From Burkholderia sp. GAS332 (GTDB lineage: Bacteria > Pseudomonadota > Gammaproteobacteria > Burkholderiales > Burkholderiaceae), in assembly GCA_900142905.1 (NCBI GenBank), contig FSRV01000002.1, positions 4,340,001-4,404,000 of the forward strand: a stretch of DNA of 64,000 bases, in the 5' to 3' direction. The notes below the pieces were generated by a model. That model saw only the letters and a program-made list of their open reading frames with translations, was not told where the DNA came from and searched no databases. The position numbers and the translations under genes were made by a program. How positions within the stretch are numbered: the first letter of the stretch is position 1; each line of letters opens with the position of its first letter. Of the stretch, positions 44,628 to 52,625 are shown piece after piece.

Positions 44628-46988
44628 GTGTTAAATCGCTTTGTAACTTGTCTCGAGAAACTGTTTTTCGGGCATCGTGCGATCGTGCTGGCGACGATCG
44701 GCATCTTCACCGCGATCATGGCGGTGTTTGCTGTGCAACTGCGCATGGAGGCCGGGTTTGAAAAGCAGATGCCGATTGGCCACGAGTACATCCAGACGTT
44801 CCATAAATATCGCAACGACCTGTTCGGCGCGAACCGTATCACGGTTGTGGTGCGCGCGCGCAATGGGAATATTTGGACCCCTCAGGGGCTGACGCGTCTG
44901 TATAAGGTGACACAGGCGGTGATGTTTCTACCCAACGTCGATCGGCAGGGTGTGCAATCGTTGTGGACGCCAAACGCTTTCGTCAACGAGATTACTGAGG
45001 ACGGCTTTCGCGCCAACCCTGTCATCGATGGGACGATTACACCGGATCAGTTGACACCCAAAATTGTACGGACGGTCCGGCAATCCGCAACGAACGGTGG
45101 CTACATCGGTACGCTCGTATCGCATGGCGAGGACAGCGCGATGATTACTGCAGAGCTGAACGAACGCGATGCAACGGGCAAGGTACTCGACTACGTGACG
45201 TTCAATCATCTGCTGGAAAATCAGATACGCAAGCCGTTCGAAGATGCCGGGTACGAGATCGAGATCATTGGCTTCGCAAAACAAATCGGCGATATTGCGG
45301 ACGGTGCGACGGCTGTACTCGGATTCTGTGGGATTGCGTTATTGCTGACTGCACTTGCTGTGTACTGGTACAGCCATTCGATTCGTTTCACAGTTTTGAC
45401 TCTCGCTTGTTCGCTAACCTCCCTCGTATGGCAATTTGGGACACTAAAGCTGCTCGGTTTCGGCTTAGACCCGCTTGGTGTGCTGGTGCCGTTTCTGGTG
45501 TTTGCAATTGGCGTGTCGCACGGTGTCCAGCAGGTCAATTACATCGTACGTGAACTGTCCCACGGTCATGACTCACTCGAGGCCGCACGTCGCAGTTTCA
45601 GCGGTCTCCTGATACCTGGCGTACTGGCGCTGATCACCGCCTTCGTTTCCTTTATCACGCTGCTGCTGATTCCTATCCCGATGGTTCGAGAACTTGCGAT
45701 CACTGCATCATTAGGCGTCGGATACAAAATCGTAACAAACCTAGTCATGCTACCCGTGGCTGCGTCTTGTTTTAACTTCACAAAAGCTTATGCCGACCGT
45801 GCGCTCGATAAGGGGGAGCGCCGTTCAGCTTGGTTACGCGGGCTCGCACGGGTAGCCGAGCCGCGAAATGCCTATATTGTGGTTGCGGTAACGGCGCTCG
45901 TATTTGTGCTTGCTGCATGGCAAAGCCGCGATCGTGTGATCGGAACGCTTCAGCCAGGCGCCCCGGAACTTAGGGCCGACGCGCGCTTCAACCGCGACGC
46001 GGTGTCTATTTCGACCAATTACGACGTGGGGCTCGACTGGCTAACGATCGTCTTCGAGTCCGCAGGTTCTGCCTGCGACAATCCCGCCGTGGGGCTGTTT
46101 GAAGACGACTTTGCGTCGTCCATGGCGAATGAGCCGGGTGTCGTTTCGGTGCAGTCTTACCCGGCAATGCTGCGGACTTACAACGAAGGCTATAACGAGG
46201 GCAATCCGAAGATGAACGTAGTGCCAATCGACCCTGGCAATTATGGAGGGCTCTCGGCCGAAATCGGCCGCGTTAAAGGGTACATGAATAAGGATTGCAG
46301 TATGACTGCGGTGCATCTGTTCCTTGCTGATCATAAGGCGACGACGCTCAACCGCATCATCGACGATGTCAAACAATATCGTGCATTGCATCGCATCTCT
46401 GGGGTAACCATCCGGCTCGCTGCGGGAAATGCAGGTGTGCTCGCGGCCACCAACGACGAGGTGGCGAAAAGCGAGTTGCCGATGATGATCTACGTCTACG
46501 CAGCAATCCTGATACTCGTGTTCCTCGCGTACCGGGACTTGCGCGCGATGGTGGCGTGCTGCGCGCCGCTGACGGTGGCAACCTTTATCGGCTACTGGTT
46601 CATGAAGGAACTACAGATCGGGTTGACGGTGGCAACACTTCCGGTAATGGTGCTTGCAGTGGGGATCGGCGTTGACTACGCGTTCTACATCTACAATCGT
46701 CTTCAATTGCATATGGCAAACGGCCAACCAATTGTGAAGGCTGTTGAGCACGCGATGCTCGAGGTTGGCGTTGCCACGATTTTCACTGCAATCACACTTT
46801 CGATTGGTGTTGCCACGTGGAGCTTTTCTGCACTGAAGTTCCAGGCCGACATGGGCAAACTTCTCGCATTCATGTTCATCGTCAACCTGGTGATGGCAAT
46901 GACGGCACTCCCGGCGCTCGCTGTTTTGCTAGAGCGCTGGTTTCCGCGCCGCAAACCCGTCCGCGCACCGGGTCTACTCAGCCACTGA
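44628..46988 (+). CDS. RND/MMPL-superfamily transporter
   Basis: This 786-residue inner-membrane protein has the two-half RND layout. TM1 at about residues 13-33 is followed by a periplasmic loop, five TMs (for example FCGIALLLTALAVYWYSHSI), TM7 near 410, a second periplasmic loop and five more TMs, with GIGVDYAFYIYNRLQ as the conserved motif. It resembles the hydrophobe exporters of the MmpL/HAE-3 group. The GTG at 44628 is preferred, with AAGGA 7 bases upstream; the ATG at 44592 lies in the upstream hairpin. It may act with the DUF1302/DUF1329 proteins as an envelope transport machine. Confidence 0.88.
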   Translation: MLNRFVTCLEKLFFGHRAIVLATIGIFTAIMAVFAVQLRMEAGFEKQMPIGHEYIQTFHKYRNDLFGANRITVVVRARNGNIWTPQGLTRLYKVTQAVMFLPNVDRQGVQSLWTPNAFVNEITEDGFRANPVIDGTITPDQLTPKIVRTVRQSATNGGYIGTLVSHGEDSAMITAELNERDATGKVLDYVTFNHLLENQIRKPFEDAGYEIEIIGFAKQIGDIADGATAVLGFCGIALLLTALAVYWYSHSIRFTVLTLACSLTSLVWQFGTLKLLGFGLDPLGVLVPFLVFAIGVSHGVQQVNYIVRELSHGHDSLEAARRSFSGLLIPGVLALITAFVSFITLLLIPIPMVRELAITASLGVGYKIVTNLVMLPVAASCFNFTKAYADRALDKGERRSAWLRGLARVAEPRNAYIVVAVTALVFVLAAWQSRDRVIGTLQPGAPELRADARFNRDAVSISTNYDVGLDWLTIVFESAGSACDNPAVGLFEDDFASSMANEPGVVSVQSYPAMLRTYNEGYNEGNPKMNVVPIDPGNYGGLSAEIGRVKGYMNKDCSMTAVHLFLADHKATTLNRIIDDVKQYRALHRISGVTIRLAAGNAGVLAATNDEVAKSELPMMIYVYAAILILVFLAYRDLRAMVACCAPLTVATFIGYWFMKELQIGLTVATLPVMVLAVGIGVDYAFYIYNRLQLHMANGQPIVKAVEHAMLEVGVATIFTAITLSIGVATWSFSALKFQADMGKLLAFMFIVNLVMAMTALPALAVLLERWFPRRKPVRAPGLLSH

Positions 46989-47017
46989 CGATACGACTTA
47001 ACTGCAAAGGCCTTGCG

Positions 47018-47992
47018 ATGATGAAGAATTTTCTTGTCTGTGCAGCATTGTGCTGCGTGAGCGCCACCGGTCTTGCGCAGTCGGGGGGCGCGGCGACACC
47101 ATTTGCGGTCACATCGGCGCACATCTGGGTTGATCCAACGCACGCCATGTTGCTTGACGCTGCGCATGCCGGTACGCGGATCGTCGCTGTTGGCGAGCAC
47201 GGCATCGTGCTGCTATCCGACGATGACGGTCGCACCTATCGACAGTCGGCGCAAGTTCCGGCGTCCGCGACACTTTCATCGGTATATTTCGCTGATGCGC
47301 AACATGGCTGGGCCGTGGGGCAATGGGGTGTCATCCTTGCCACAACCGACGGTGGCGAGCATTGGACACTTCAACGCTCCGATACATCGATCGATCAGCC
47401 ACTCCTTTCGGTGTATTTCAAGGACCCCAGTCATGGGTGGGCGGTCGGAATCTGGTCTATTCTTCTAGCGACCAATGACGGCGGCCGCAATTGGCATACG
47501 TCCAAGTTGCAGCCGCCGCCCGGCGGGGGTAAGGCTGACCGCAACTTGTACAGAATTTTTGCCGATCACTCAGGCACTCTTTTCATCGCCGCAGAACAGG
47601 GCACTGTACTGCGATCGCGCGACGACGGCGCATCTTGGGAGTATCGTCAAGCCGGCAACAAGGGCAGTCTTTGGACGGGTGCCGTCGCGACAGACGGCTC
47701 GATATTCGTGGGTGGATTGCTCGGTCATCTGTACCGCAGCCGAGACGGAGGCGATACGTGGATGGCCATTGACTCGGGATCAAACGGGTCGATTACGGAT
47801 CTCATTGCGAACGGTGACGAAATCTTTGGCGTGGGGCTAGACGGCTTCGTCATTGATGGCACAACTGAGGCAACGCGCTTCACTTCGAAGCAGCGAAAAG
47901 ACCGCGCGGCATTGACCGCTTTAGTGATGCCGCGTAATGCCGGGCATGTGCCAGTCCTGTTTTCGGTGGACGGCATCCTCAAGGCCGAGTGA
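47018..47992 (+). CDS. YCF48/BNR-repeat periplasmic protein
   Basis: This 324-residue protein has a signal peptide (FLVCAALCCVSATGLAQS). A beta-propeller of repeated units follows: GEHGIVLLSDDDGRTYRQ, QWGVILATTDGGEHWTLQ, IWSILLATNDGGRNWHTS, EQGTVLRSRDDGASWEYR and LLGHLYRSRDGGDTWMAI. Each holds an Asp-box (S/T-x-D-x-G-x-x-W). This resembles YCF48, the photosystem II assembly factor. In heterotrophs YCF48-like genes accompany DUF1302/DUF1329/RND sets, as here. It probably assembles or binds the transport complex. Confidence 0.88.
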   Translation: MMKNFLVCAALCCVSATGLAQSGGAATPFAVTSAHIWVDPTHAMLLDAAHAGTRIVAVGEHGIVLLSDDDGRTYRQSAQVPASATLSSVYFADAQHGWAVGQWGVILATTDGGEHWTLQRSDTSIDQPLLSVYFKDPSHGWAVGIWSILLATNDGGRNWHTSKLQPPPGGGKADRNLYRIFADHSGTLFIAAEQGTVLRSRDDGASWEYRQAGNKGSLWTGAVATDGSIFVGGLLGHLYRSRDGGDTWMAIDSGSNGSITDLIANGDEIFGVGLDGFVIDGTTEATRFTSKQRKDRAALTALVMPRNAGHVPVLFSVDGILKAE

Positions 47993-48149
47993 CTGCGATG
48001 AATCCCGATAAGACCTGCTGGCTTACCGGTCAGTAATGGCCTAACGAATTTGCCTTTTTCAGACTTCATAGAATGACTCGGGGAACTGGGCAAGGATGCA
48101 TGCGTCAATGCCGTCGTCCTCCACCGTGCATCATCGCATGAACGAGATC
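47993..48149. other. Start of a 714-base non-coding stretch before the Rieske operon
   Basis: No gene is seen between the YCF48-like gene and the possible transposase relic. The whole stretch to 48706 holds only that relic and the operator at 48489. Confidence 0.4.
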
Positions 48150-48275
48150 TCATCCCGGTCGGCGATTGATGTGCGTCATTCCGTAGCCCACAGACCGCAA
48201 TACGCGGGCTGAGGGCATTTCAAGGCTGCCCGTCGTCTCCAACACGACGGAAGCGCCCGTATGTTTCGCGCCAGA
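48150..48275 (-). pseudogene. Possible IS110-type transposase remnant
   Basis: The minus frame reads VVLETTGSLEMPSARVLRSV followed by GYGMTHINRRPG and a stop. This recalls the conserved VLEATGGYE...NPRQ stretch of IS110-family DEDD transposases. Only about 40 residues are left and the flanks show no terminal repeats, so the call is tentative. Confidence 0.3.
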
Positions 48276-48470
48276 TGCCCAACCACCTTATCGATGCCCA
48301 TAGCGCCGTTCGGCGGGCTTCGTAGCGACGCATTTGGGTTTTTCGCTATGTTTCGCTTGGTCTTCGACTCGTCAACACGAATCGGACCTTAACGTCGTTC
48401 GACTGGTTGCTGATTTAAACAGCAAGGGTAATCACGAATGTGCCTGCACAACTTAGCGCTTGCTGAGAGA

Positions 48471-48509
48471 TTGAAAGAGTAGAATAATAGGTCACGTGAA
48501 CTAATGTGG
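48471..48509 (+). promoter_or_regulatory. TetR-type operator variant before the Rieske operon
   Basis: AGGTCACGTGAACT (48489-48502) matches the AGGTCGCGTGACCT palindrome found at 39137 and 52466 except for two bases, and keeps one arm intact. TTGAAA (48471-48476) and TAATGT (48502-48507) are possible promoter elements but the spacing is not ideal. It lies about 205 bases before the Rieske start codon. Confidence 0.5.
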
Positions 48510-48706
48510 TCGACTGGACGATCTGGTGCGAGACATACGCCATGATCGGGGAAAAGCTAGCGTCTCATGTTCTGGGCCAAATTTGTCCATACGTAACGGT
48601 GCCGAGCTTAATTCTGAGCGATCGAGTGGCTGTCCTGTTCAGAACCGTTTTCAGGTCAAGTAGCCCATTTTGTGGATGTGACACTAATCGATTTGATAGG
48701 CAAAAA

Positions 48707-49951
48707 ATGGAAGCATATTCGGAAAATGACGCGTTGGAAGATCAACTGATCCGTGGTCGTTCGCTGCCGCAAAGGTTTTATCAGGATGCGGAAATATTCG
48801 AGAAGGACATGCGGTTCATCTCCTCCAGCATGTGGCTCATGGTCGATCACGAAAGTCGTGTAAGGAACGCAGGTGACTTTTTTCTTGTAGAAATCGGCAC
48901 CGAAAGTGTGATTGTTGCTCGTCATGCAAGTGGAAAGATCAATGCGTTCTACAACGTATGCAGACATCGCGGCTCGAGAATCTGTCTGAAAGAGTCGGGA
49001 AATAGTCGTTCACTGGTTTGTCCCTACCATGCATGGACCTACGACCTGGAGGGAACCCTGCGTTCGGCTAAAAGTATGCCGGTCGGGTTCGACCCCGCCA
49101 TGAATTCGCTGATTCCATGTCATGTGCGTGTCGAGGAAGGGCTTATCTTTCTGAACCTTTCGAAAGAAGACGCTCCGGATTTCGATGATTTCTTTTCACG
49201 AGCGCGACCTTACCTTGTCCCTCATGGACTCGGAAAGGCGAAGATTGCTGCCAGTGAGAAGTACCCCACTATGGCCAATTGGAAGTTGCTCGTGGAAAAC
49301 TTCCTTGAGTGCTATCACTGCAAGGCCGCACATCCTACCTATTGCGCCGTTCATGACGCGGAAAAAATCGTCGCTATGGGAGCGGGAGCCGGCTCTGGCG
49401 ACGCAGTGGCAGGTCAGTTTCAGGCAACCTTCGAGAAATGGGAGGATAGCGCTCGGCGGTTGGGACACTTCACAGGCTCTTTCGCGGACGATACTGACTC
49501 CGTGAATTTCCAATCTGGGGCGCGAATCCCGGTAAAGGAAGGCGCGGTTACGGAGTCAATCAGTGGCGCGCAGGTCGGCCCATTGATGGGTGACTTCCAG
49601 CAATTCGACGGTGGGCAGACGGGTTTCGTGTTCAATCCTTTTAGTACCGTACTCGCCTGCAATGATCACGCCGTGATGCTTAGCTTCATCCCGCGCACAG
49701 CTCTCACGGCGGACGTGATAGCAATTTGGTTAGTCCGTGAAGACTCAGTACAGGGCACGGACTATGATCCTGAGGACGTCAAGAAAGTATGGCACGTAAC
49801 GCTGCAAGAAGACAAAACCATCACTGAGAATAATCAGCGGGGCGTTTCCTCGCGCGCTTATTCACCCGGAACGTATTCTCTGCAGGAGCAGCGTATTTCT
49901 GACTTTGTCGAATGGTATAGAGGCAAAGTCTGGGCAAAGAGTAATGCTTAA
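48707..49951 (+). CDS. Rieske non-haem iron oxygenase, alpha subunit (GbcA/CntA/Stc2 class)
   Basis: This 414-residue protein has a Rieske [2Fe-2S] site at Cys85-x-His87 (NVCRHRGS) and Cys105-x2-His108 (VCPYHAW). The catalytic domain has NWKLLVENFLECYHCKAAHP: His204 and His209 bind the mononuclear iron, and Glu201 takes the place of the bridging Asp of classical ring-hydroxylating dioxygenases. A bridging Glu is known from carnitine monooxygenase CntA and related quaternary-amine enzymes. The likely reaction is oxidative N-demethylation or C-N cleavage, releasing an aldehyde. The start at 48707 follows GATAGG; the open frame runs back to 48506 through the promoter. Reductase follows 18 bases downstream. 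Confidence 0.9.
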   Translation: MEAYSENDALEDQLIRGRSLPQRFYQDAEIFEKDMRFISSSMWLMVDHESRVRNAGDFFLVEIGTESVIVARHASGKINAFYNVCRHRGSRICLKESGNSRSLVCPYHAWTYDLEGTLRSAKSMPVGFDPAMNSLIPCHVRVEEGLIFLNLSKEDAPDFDDFFSRARPYLVPHGLGKAKIAASEKYPTMANWKLLVENFLECYHCKAAHPTYCAVHDAEKIVAMGAGAGSGDAVAGQFQATFEKWEDSARRLGHFTGSFADDTDSVNFQSGARIPVKEGAVTESISGAQVGPLMGDFQQFDGGQTGFVFNPFSTVLACNDHAVMLSFIPRTALTADVIAIWLVREDSVQGTDYDPEDVKKVWHVTLQEDKTITENNQRGVSSRAYSPGTYSLQEQRISDFVEWYRGKVWAKSNA

Positions 49952-49969
49952 AGTTCAGATGGGTGAGAG

Positions 49970-50932
49970 ATGAAGGTAATGCAGGTTCAAGTGATTGGCG
50001 TTGAGCGAGAGACGCCGACGGTATTGGCGATCAGGCTCAGGGGGCTGGATGAGCAGCCCTTGCCTCCCTTCGACGCAGGCAGCCATATTGACGTCTATCT
50101 TCCAAATGGGGTAGTTCGCCAATACTCACTTTGTGGCGACCCGACAGATTTGTCCGCATATACCGTCGCAATAAAACGCGAGGAACTGTCGCGAGGCGGC
50201 AGTGAGTTTGTGCACCGGTCGTTACGTGTGGGAGATGTCCTTTCGATTGGATACCCGCGGAACCTTTTCGGACTTGATGCAAATGCGACGAACCACGTAT
50301 TGCTTGCTGGCGGTATCGGCGTCACGCCTTTGATTTGCATGGCGTACACATTGTCGCGAGCTGAAAAGGCATTTTCACTTGCGTATTTCGTCCGCTCGGA
50401 GGAAGAGATCGTGTTTCGCACGCTTTTCGAGAGAGGTTCATTAGGCCAGGGTGTGAACCTTGAAGTTGGTTTGAGTGCGGAAGCAACAGCAGAACGAATC
50501 CGCGCAGTAGTCAGTTCTGCGGCTGCCGACACTCATGTCTACGTTTGCGGGCCGAAGGGCTTCCTCGATACGGCGGTGTCGATCTCCGAGGAATTTTTAC
50601 ATGAGAAACAAATACATTTCGAAGTTTTTGCTCCCCTTGCAACGCCTGATAGGCGGGAGCCCAGCAGGCCATTTGTAGTGCGACTGGGCCGTGATGGTCG
50701 GCAATTCACGGTGCCAGAAAACAAAAGCATCATAGACGTGCTTTCCCATGCTGGAGTGCAGATCGAAGCGGTATGTCGGGAAGGCGTATGCGGTACCTGC
50801 ATTGTAAGGGTCATCGATGGTGTGCCGGATCATCGGGACACGGTGCTAAGTGACGAGGAAAAAGCATCTTGCAAGAGAATGTGTGCCTGCGTGTCGCGAT
50901 CGAAATCCGCGACTATAACGATTGACTTTTAA
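49970..50932 (+). CDS. Rieske oxygenase reductase (FMN + plant-type [2Fe-2S])
   Basis: This 320-residue protein of the phthalate-dioxygenase-reductase type (VanB-like) passes electrons from NAD(P)H to the Rieske oxygenase. An FMN-binding barrel has RQYSL at residues 50-54. The NAD domain has AGGIGVTP at 113-120 and CGPKG at 183-187. The C-terminal ferredoxin domain has Cys269, Cys274, Cys277 and Cys307 (VCREGVCGTC, CACVSR). It lies in the same operon as the oxygenase (18 bases) and the NTF2-like gene (19 bases). Confidence 0.93.
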   Translation: MKVMQVQVIGVERETPTVLAIRLRGLDEQPLPPFDAGSHIDVYLPNGVVRQYSLCGDPTDLSAYTVAIKREELSRGGSEFVHRSLRVGDVLSIGYPRNLFGLDANATNHVLLAGGIGVTPLICMAYTLSRAEKAFSLAYFVRSEEEIVFRTLFERGSLGQGVNLEVGLSAEATAERIRAVVSSAAADTHVYVCGPKGFLDTAVSISEEFLHEKQIHFEVFAPLATPDRREPSRPFVVRLGRDGRQFTVPENKSIIDVLSHAGVQIEAVCREGVCGTCIVRVIDGVPDHRDTVLSDEEKASCKRMCACVSRSKSATITIDF

Positions 50933-50951
50933 CCGACGAGGAGCAACTGTG

Positions 50952-51332
50952 ATGAGTGAAATTGAAAGCACAAAGGCAGAGATTCGCGCTAAGTACGACT
51001 TTTTCGAACAGTGTGTTTCAACCAGGAACGTTTCAAAACTGCTTGAAGAGTTCTACTCGAAAACGGCGGTATTTGCGGGAAACGGAGGCCCTACCGTATC
51101 TGGCCAGGAGGAACTGGGCGGCTTTCTCACCCATGTTTTTTCTGAGGTTTTCGAGTCGATGAAAGTCGAACAGATCGAGACGCGAGTGTACGAAGGTAAT
51201 GTGGCGTTCGATTCGTCACTGGTTAGTGCGAAATACAAAGATGGAGCCGTTGGCACCCTGCGGACTTTCTGCGTGTTTCGAAAAATTGATGGTGAATGGT
51301 TCTGCGATGTGGACATAGCGCTTAATCCTTGA
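50952..51332 (+). CDS. NTF2-like/SnoaL-like small protein
   Basis: This 126-residue protein has the cone-shaped NTF2 fold: KYDFFEQCVSTRNVSKLLEE, FYSKTAVFAGNGGPTVSGQE, FVF-like FRKIDGEWFCDVDIALN. The family includes isomerases, polyketide cyclases and the beta subunits of classical ring-hydroxylating dioxygenases. ATG 50952 follows GAGGAG. It may be a small partner or a downstream isomerase of the Rieske system; the sequence alone does not decide. A terminator follows 26 bases later. Confidence 0.78.
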   Translation: MSEIESTKAEIRAKYDFFEQCVSTRNVSKLLEEFYSKTAVFAGNGGPTVSGQEELGGFLTHVFSEVFESMKVEQIETRVYEGNVAFDSSLVSAKYKDGAVGTLRTFCVFRKIDGEWFCDVDIALNP

Positions 51333-51357
51333 ACGCCGACGTTGTCCTAGAATCTTG

Positions 51358-51382
51358 ACGGAGCGATAAGCTCCGTTTTTTA
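51358..51382 (+). terminator. Rho-independent terminator of the Rieske operon
   Basis: ACGGAGC (51358-51364) pairs perfectly with GCTCCGT (51370-51376) over the loop GATAA, followed by a run of T residues. It ends the Rieske-reductase-NTF2 transcript. Confidence 0.85.
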
Positions 51383-51514
51383 TTGTGCCGTTGAAGCGAG
51401 TGACAGATGTCCTTAACGATCCGCGATCGGGATACGCGAATGTGGCTGCGCGTTCGGAGATATGCTAAATCAGCATACTCACCGGGCCACTTTGCGTGAT
51501 TTTTTGACTTGGAA

Positions 51515-52309
51515 CTATTTCGCTGCAGGGCGTGCTTCAGGCGCGGTCTTTCGGCGGTCGACTTCCTTGTGGGTCGCTGCAAGCGCGAGCGCCTTTACCG
51601 CACGGACGGCCTCATCTTCGATGCCCCGGATATCAGATGGAAACGAGTTGCGCTGGGGTAGGAGCACTAGCAGGCCGTCGAGCTGGCTAGTGATCAATGC
51701 GGCACGGCAGGATAGCTCGGTGGGCGTCAGACCTGGATTGACTGCCGCGATGAGTTCGCGAAAAACCTGACGTTGAAAAAAATACATTTCCTCTACGATG
51801 CGGCGTGCGAATTCATGAGTCTGCGCGAGAGCCCAAATGTTGATGAACAAACTTTGGGTTCGTCGCTGTTTGTCGTCTTCGATCAACAGGCGCGTGATTT
51901 TCTCTAGTCGAACTTCAGGAGACAGGTTTTTGTCGTTCCGTATATGTGCGTACCGCACTGAGTATTGCGCAACGACGTCCTGAATCAATGCCTCGAGCAG
52001 GTCTTCGCGCGTCCGGAAGTAGTGCTGCACGTTGGACAGCGAAAGCCCTACACCTTGAGCCACCTTTCGCATCGTTAGCGCGCCGTAACCTTCACTGATA
52101 AAGAGTTCAGTCGCGACCGCAAGTACCCGCGCGATCGTGGTACGTCCACGGCCTGTCGGTGGTCTTGTGTCAGCTGACCCATCCTCGACTGACGCGCTTT
52201 GAGACTCGCCGGCGATTGAGCGCGTCGATTTTCGTTTTGGCGCAAGAAGATCGTCGGGAGTCGTCTCTGGGTCAGACTTAGCAGTTGGGCGATGGGCCGC
52301 GTTATCCAT
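51515..52309 (-). CDS. TetR/AcrR-family transcriptional regulator
   Basis: This 264-residue protein has a disordered N-terminal tail of about 55 residues, rich in Asp, Pro and Ser. A TetR helix-turn-helix follows: FISEGYGALTMRKVAQGVGL then SLSNVQHYFRTREDLLEALI. Residues about 110-240 form the helical ligand domain. It is convergent with the Rieske operon and divergent from the aldehyde dehydrogenase, whose promoter carries AGGTCGCGTGACCT. TetR proteins usually bind such palindromes next to their own gene, so it probably represses 39475, 48707 and 52626 and is released by a pathway intermediate. Confidence 0.9.
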   Translation of the reverse strand: MDNAAHRPTAKSDPETTPDDLLAPKRKSTRSIAGESQSASVEDGSADTRPPTGRGRTTIARVLAVATELFISEGYGALTMRKVAQGVGLSLSNVQHYFRTREDLLEALIQDVVAQYSVRYAHIRNDKNLSPEVRLEKITRLLIEDDKQRRTQSLFINIWALAQTHEFARRIVEEMYFFQRQVFRELIAAVNPGLTPTELSCRAALITSQLDGLLVLLPQRNSFPSDIRGIEDEAVRAVKALALAATHKEVDRRKTAPEARPAAK

Positions 52310-52457
52310 ACTTTCTTCCGGTTGATTTGTAAACCTTTATTGTCGTCTCAAGTAGTGTGCGAATGCAAGCAGACCGAAGGGTGAAAGGCAATTTCGGGCG
52401 AATGTTGCAAGCGCGCGTACCATCAGTGGCATGGCGTTTCCCCTGGTGTTTGCTCAA

Positions 52458-52486
52458 TTGACAATAGGTCGCGTGACCTGTAACGT
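52458..52486 (+). promoter_or_regulatory. Promoter with TetR-type palindrome before the aldehyde dehydrogenase
   Basis: TTGACA (52458-52463) and TAACGT (52481-52486) are separated by exactly 17 bases. The palindrome AGGTCGCGTGACCT (52466-52479) fills that spacer. The arrangement matches the one at 39129. It lies 140 bases before the aldehyde dehydrogenase start and 150 bases before the divergent TetR start, where it could control both. Confidence 0.7.
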
Positions 52487-52625
52487 GTAAATAATCTGTT
52501 GTCTATATTTTGAATCGCCCGGACGCCAGTCACCTGTTTAGGCCGGCGCCCGTGATGCGTTGGCCTGTCGTCAAGCAACGATCTAGCCGTCGTCGTTGAA
52601 CGGCTTTGAAAGCAATAGAGGGACT

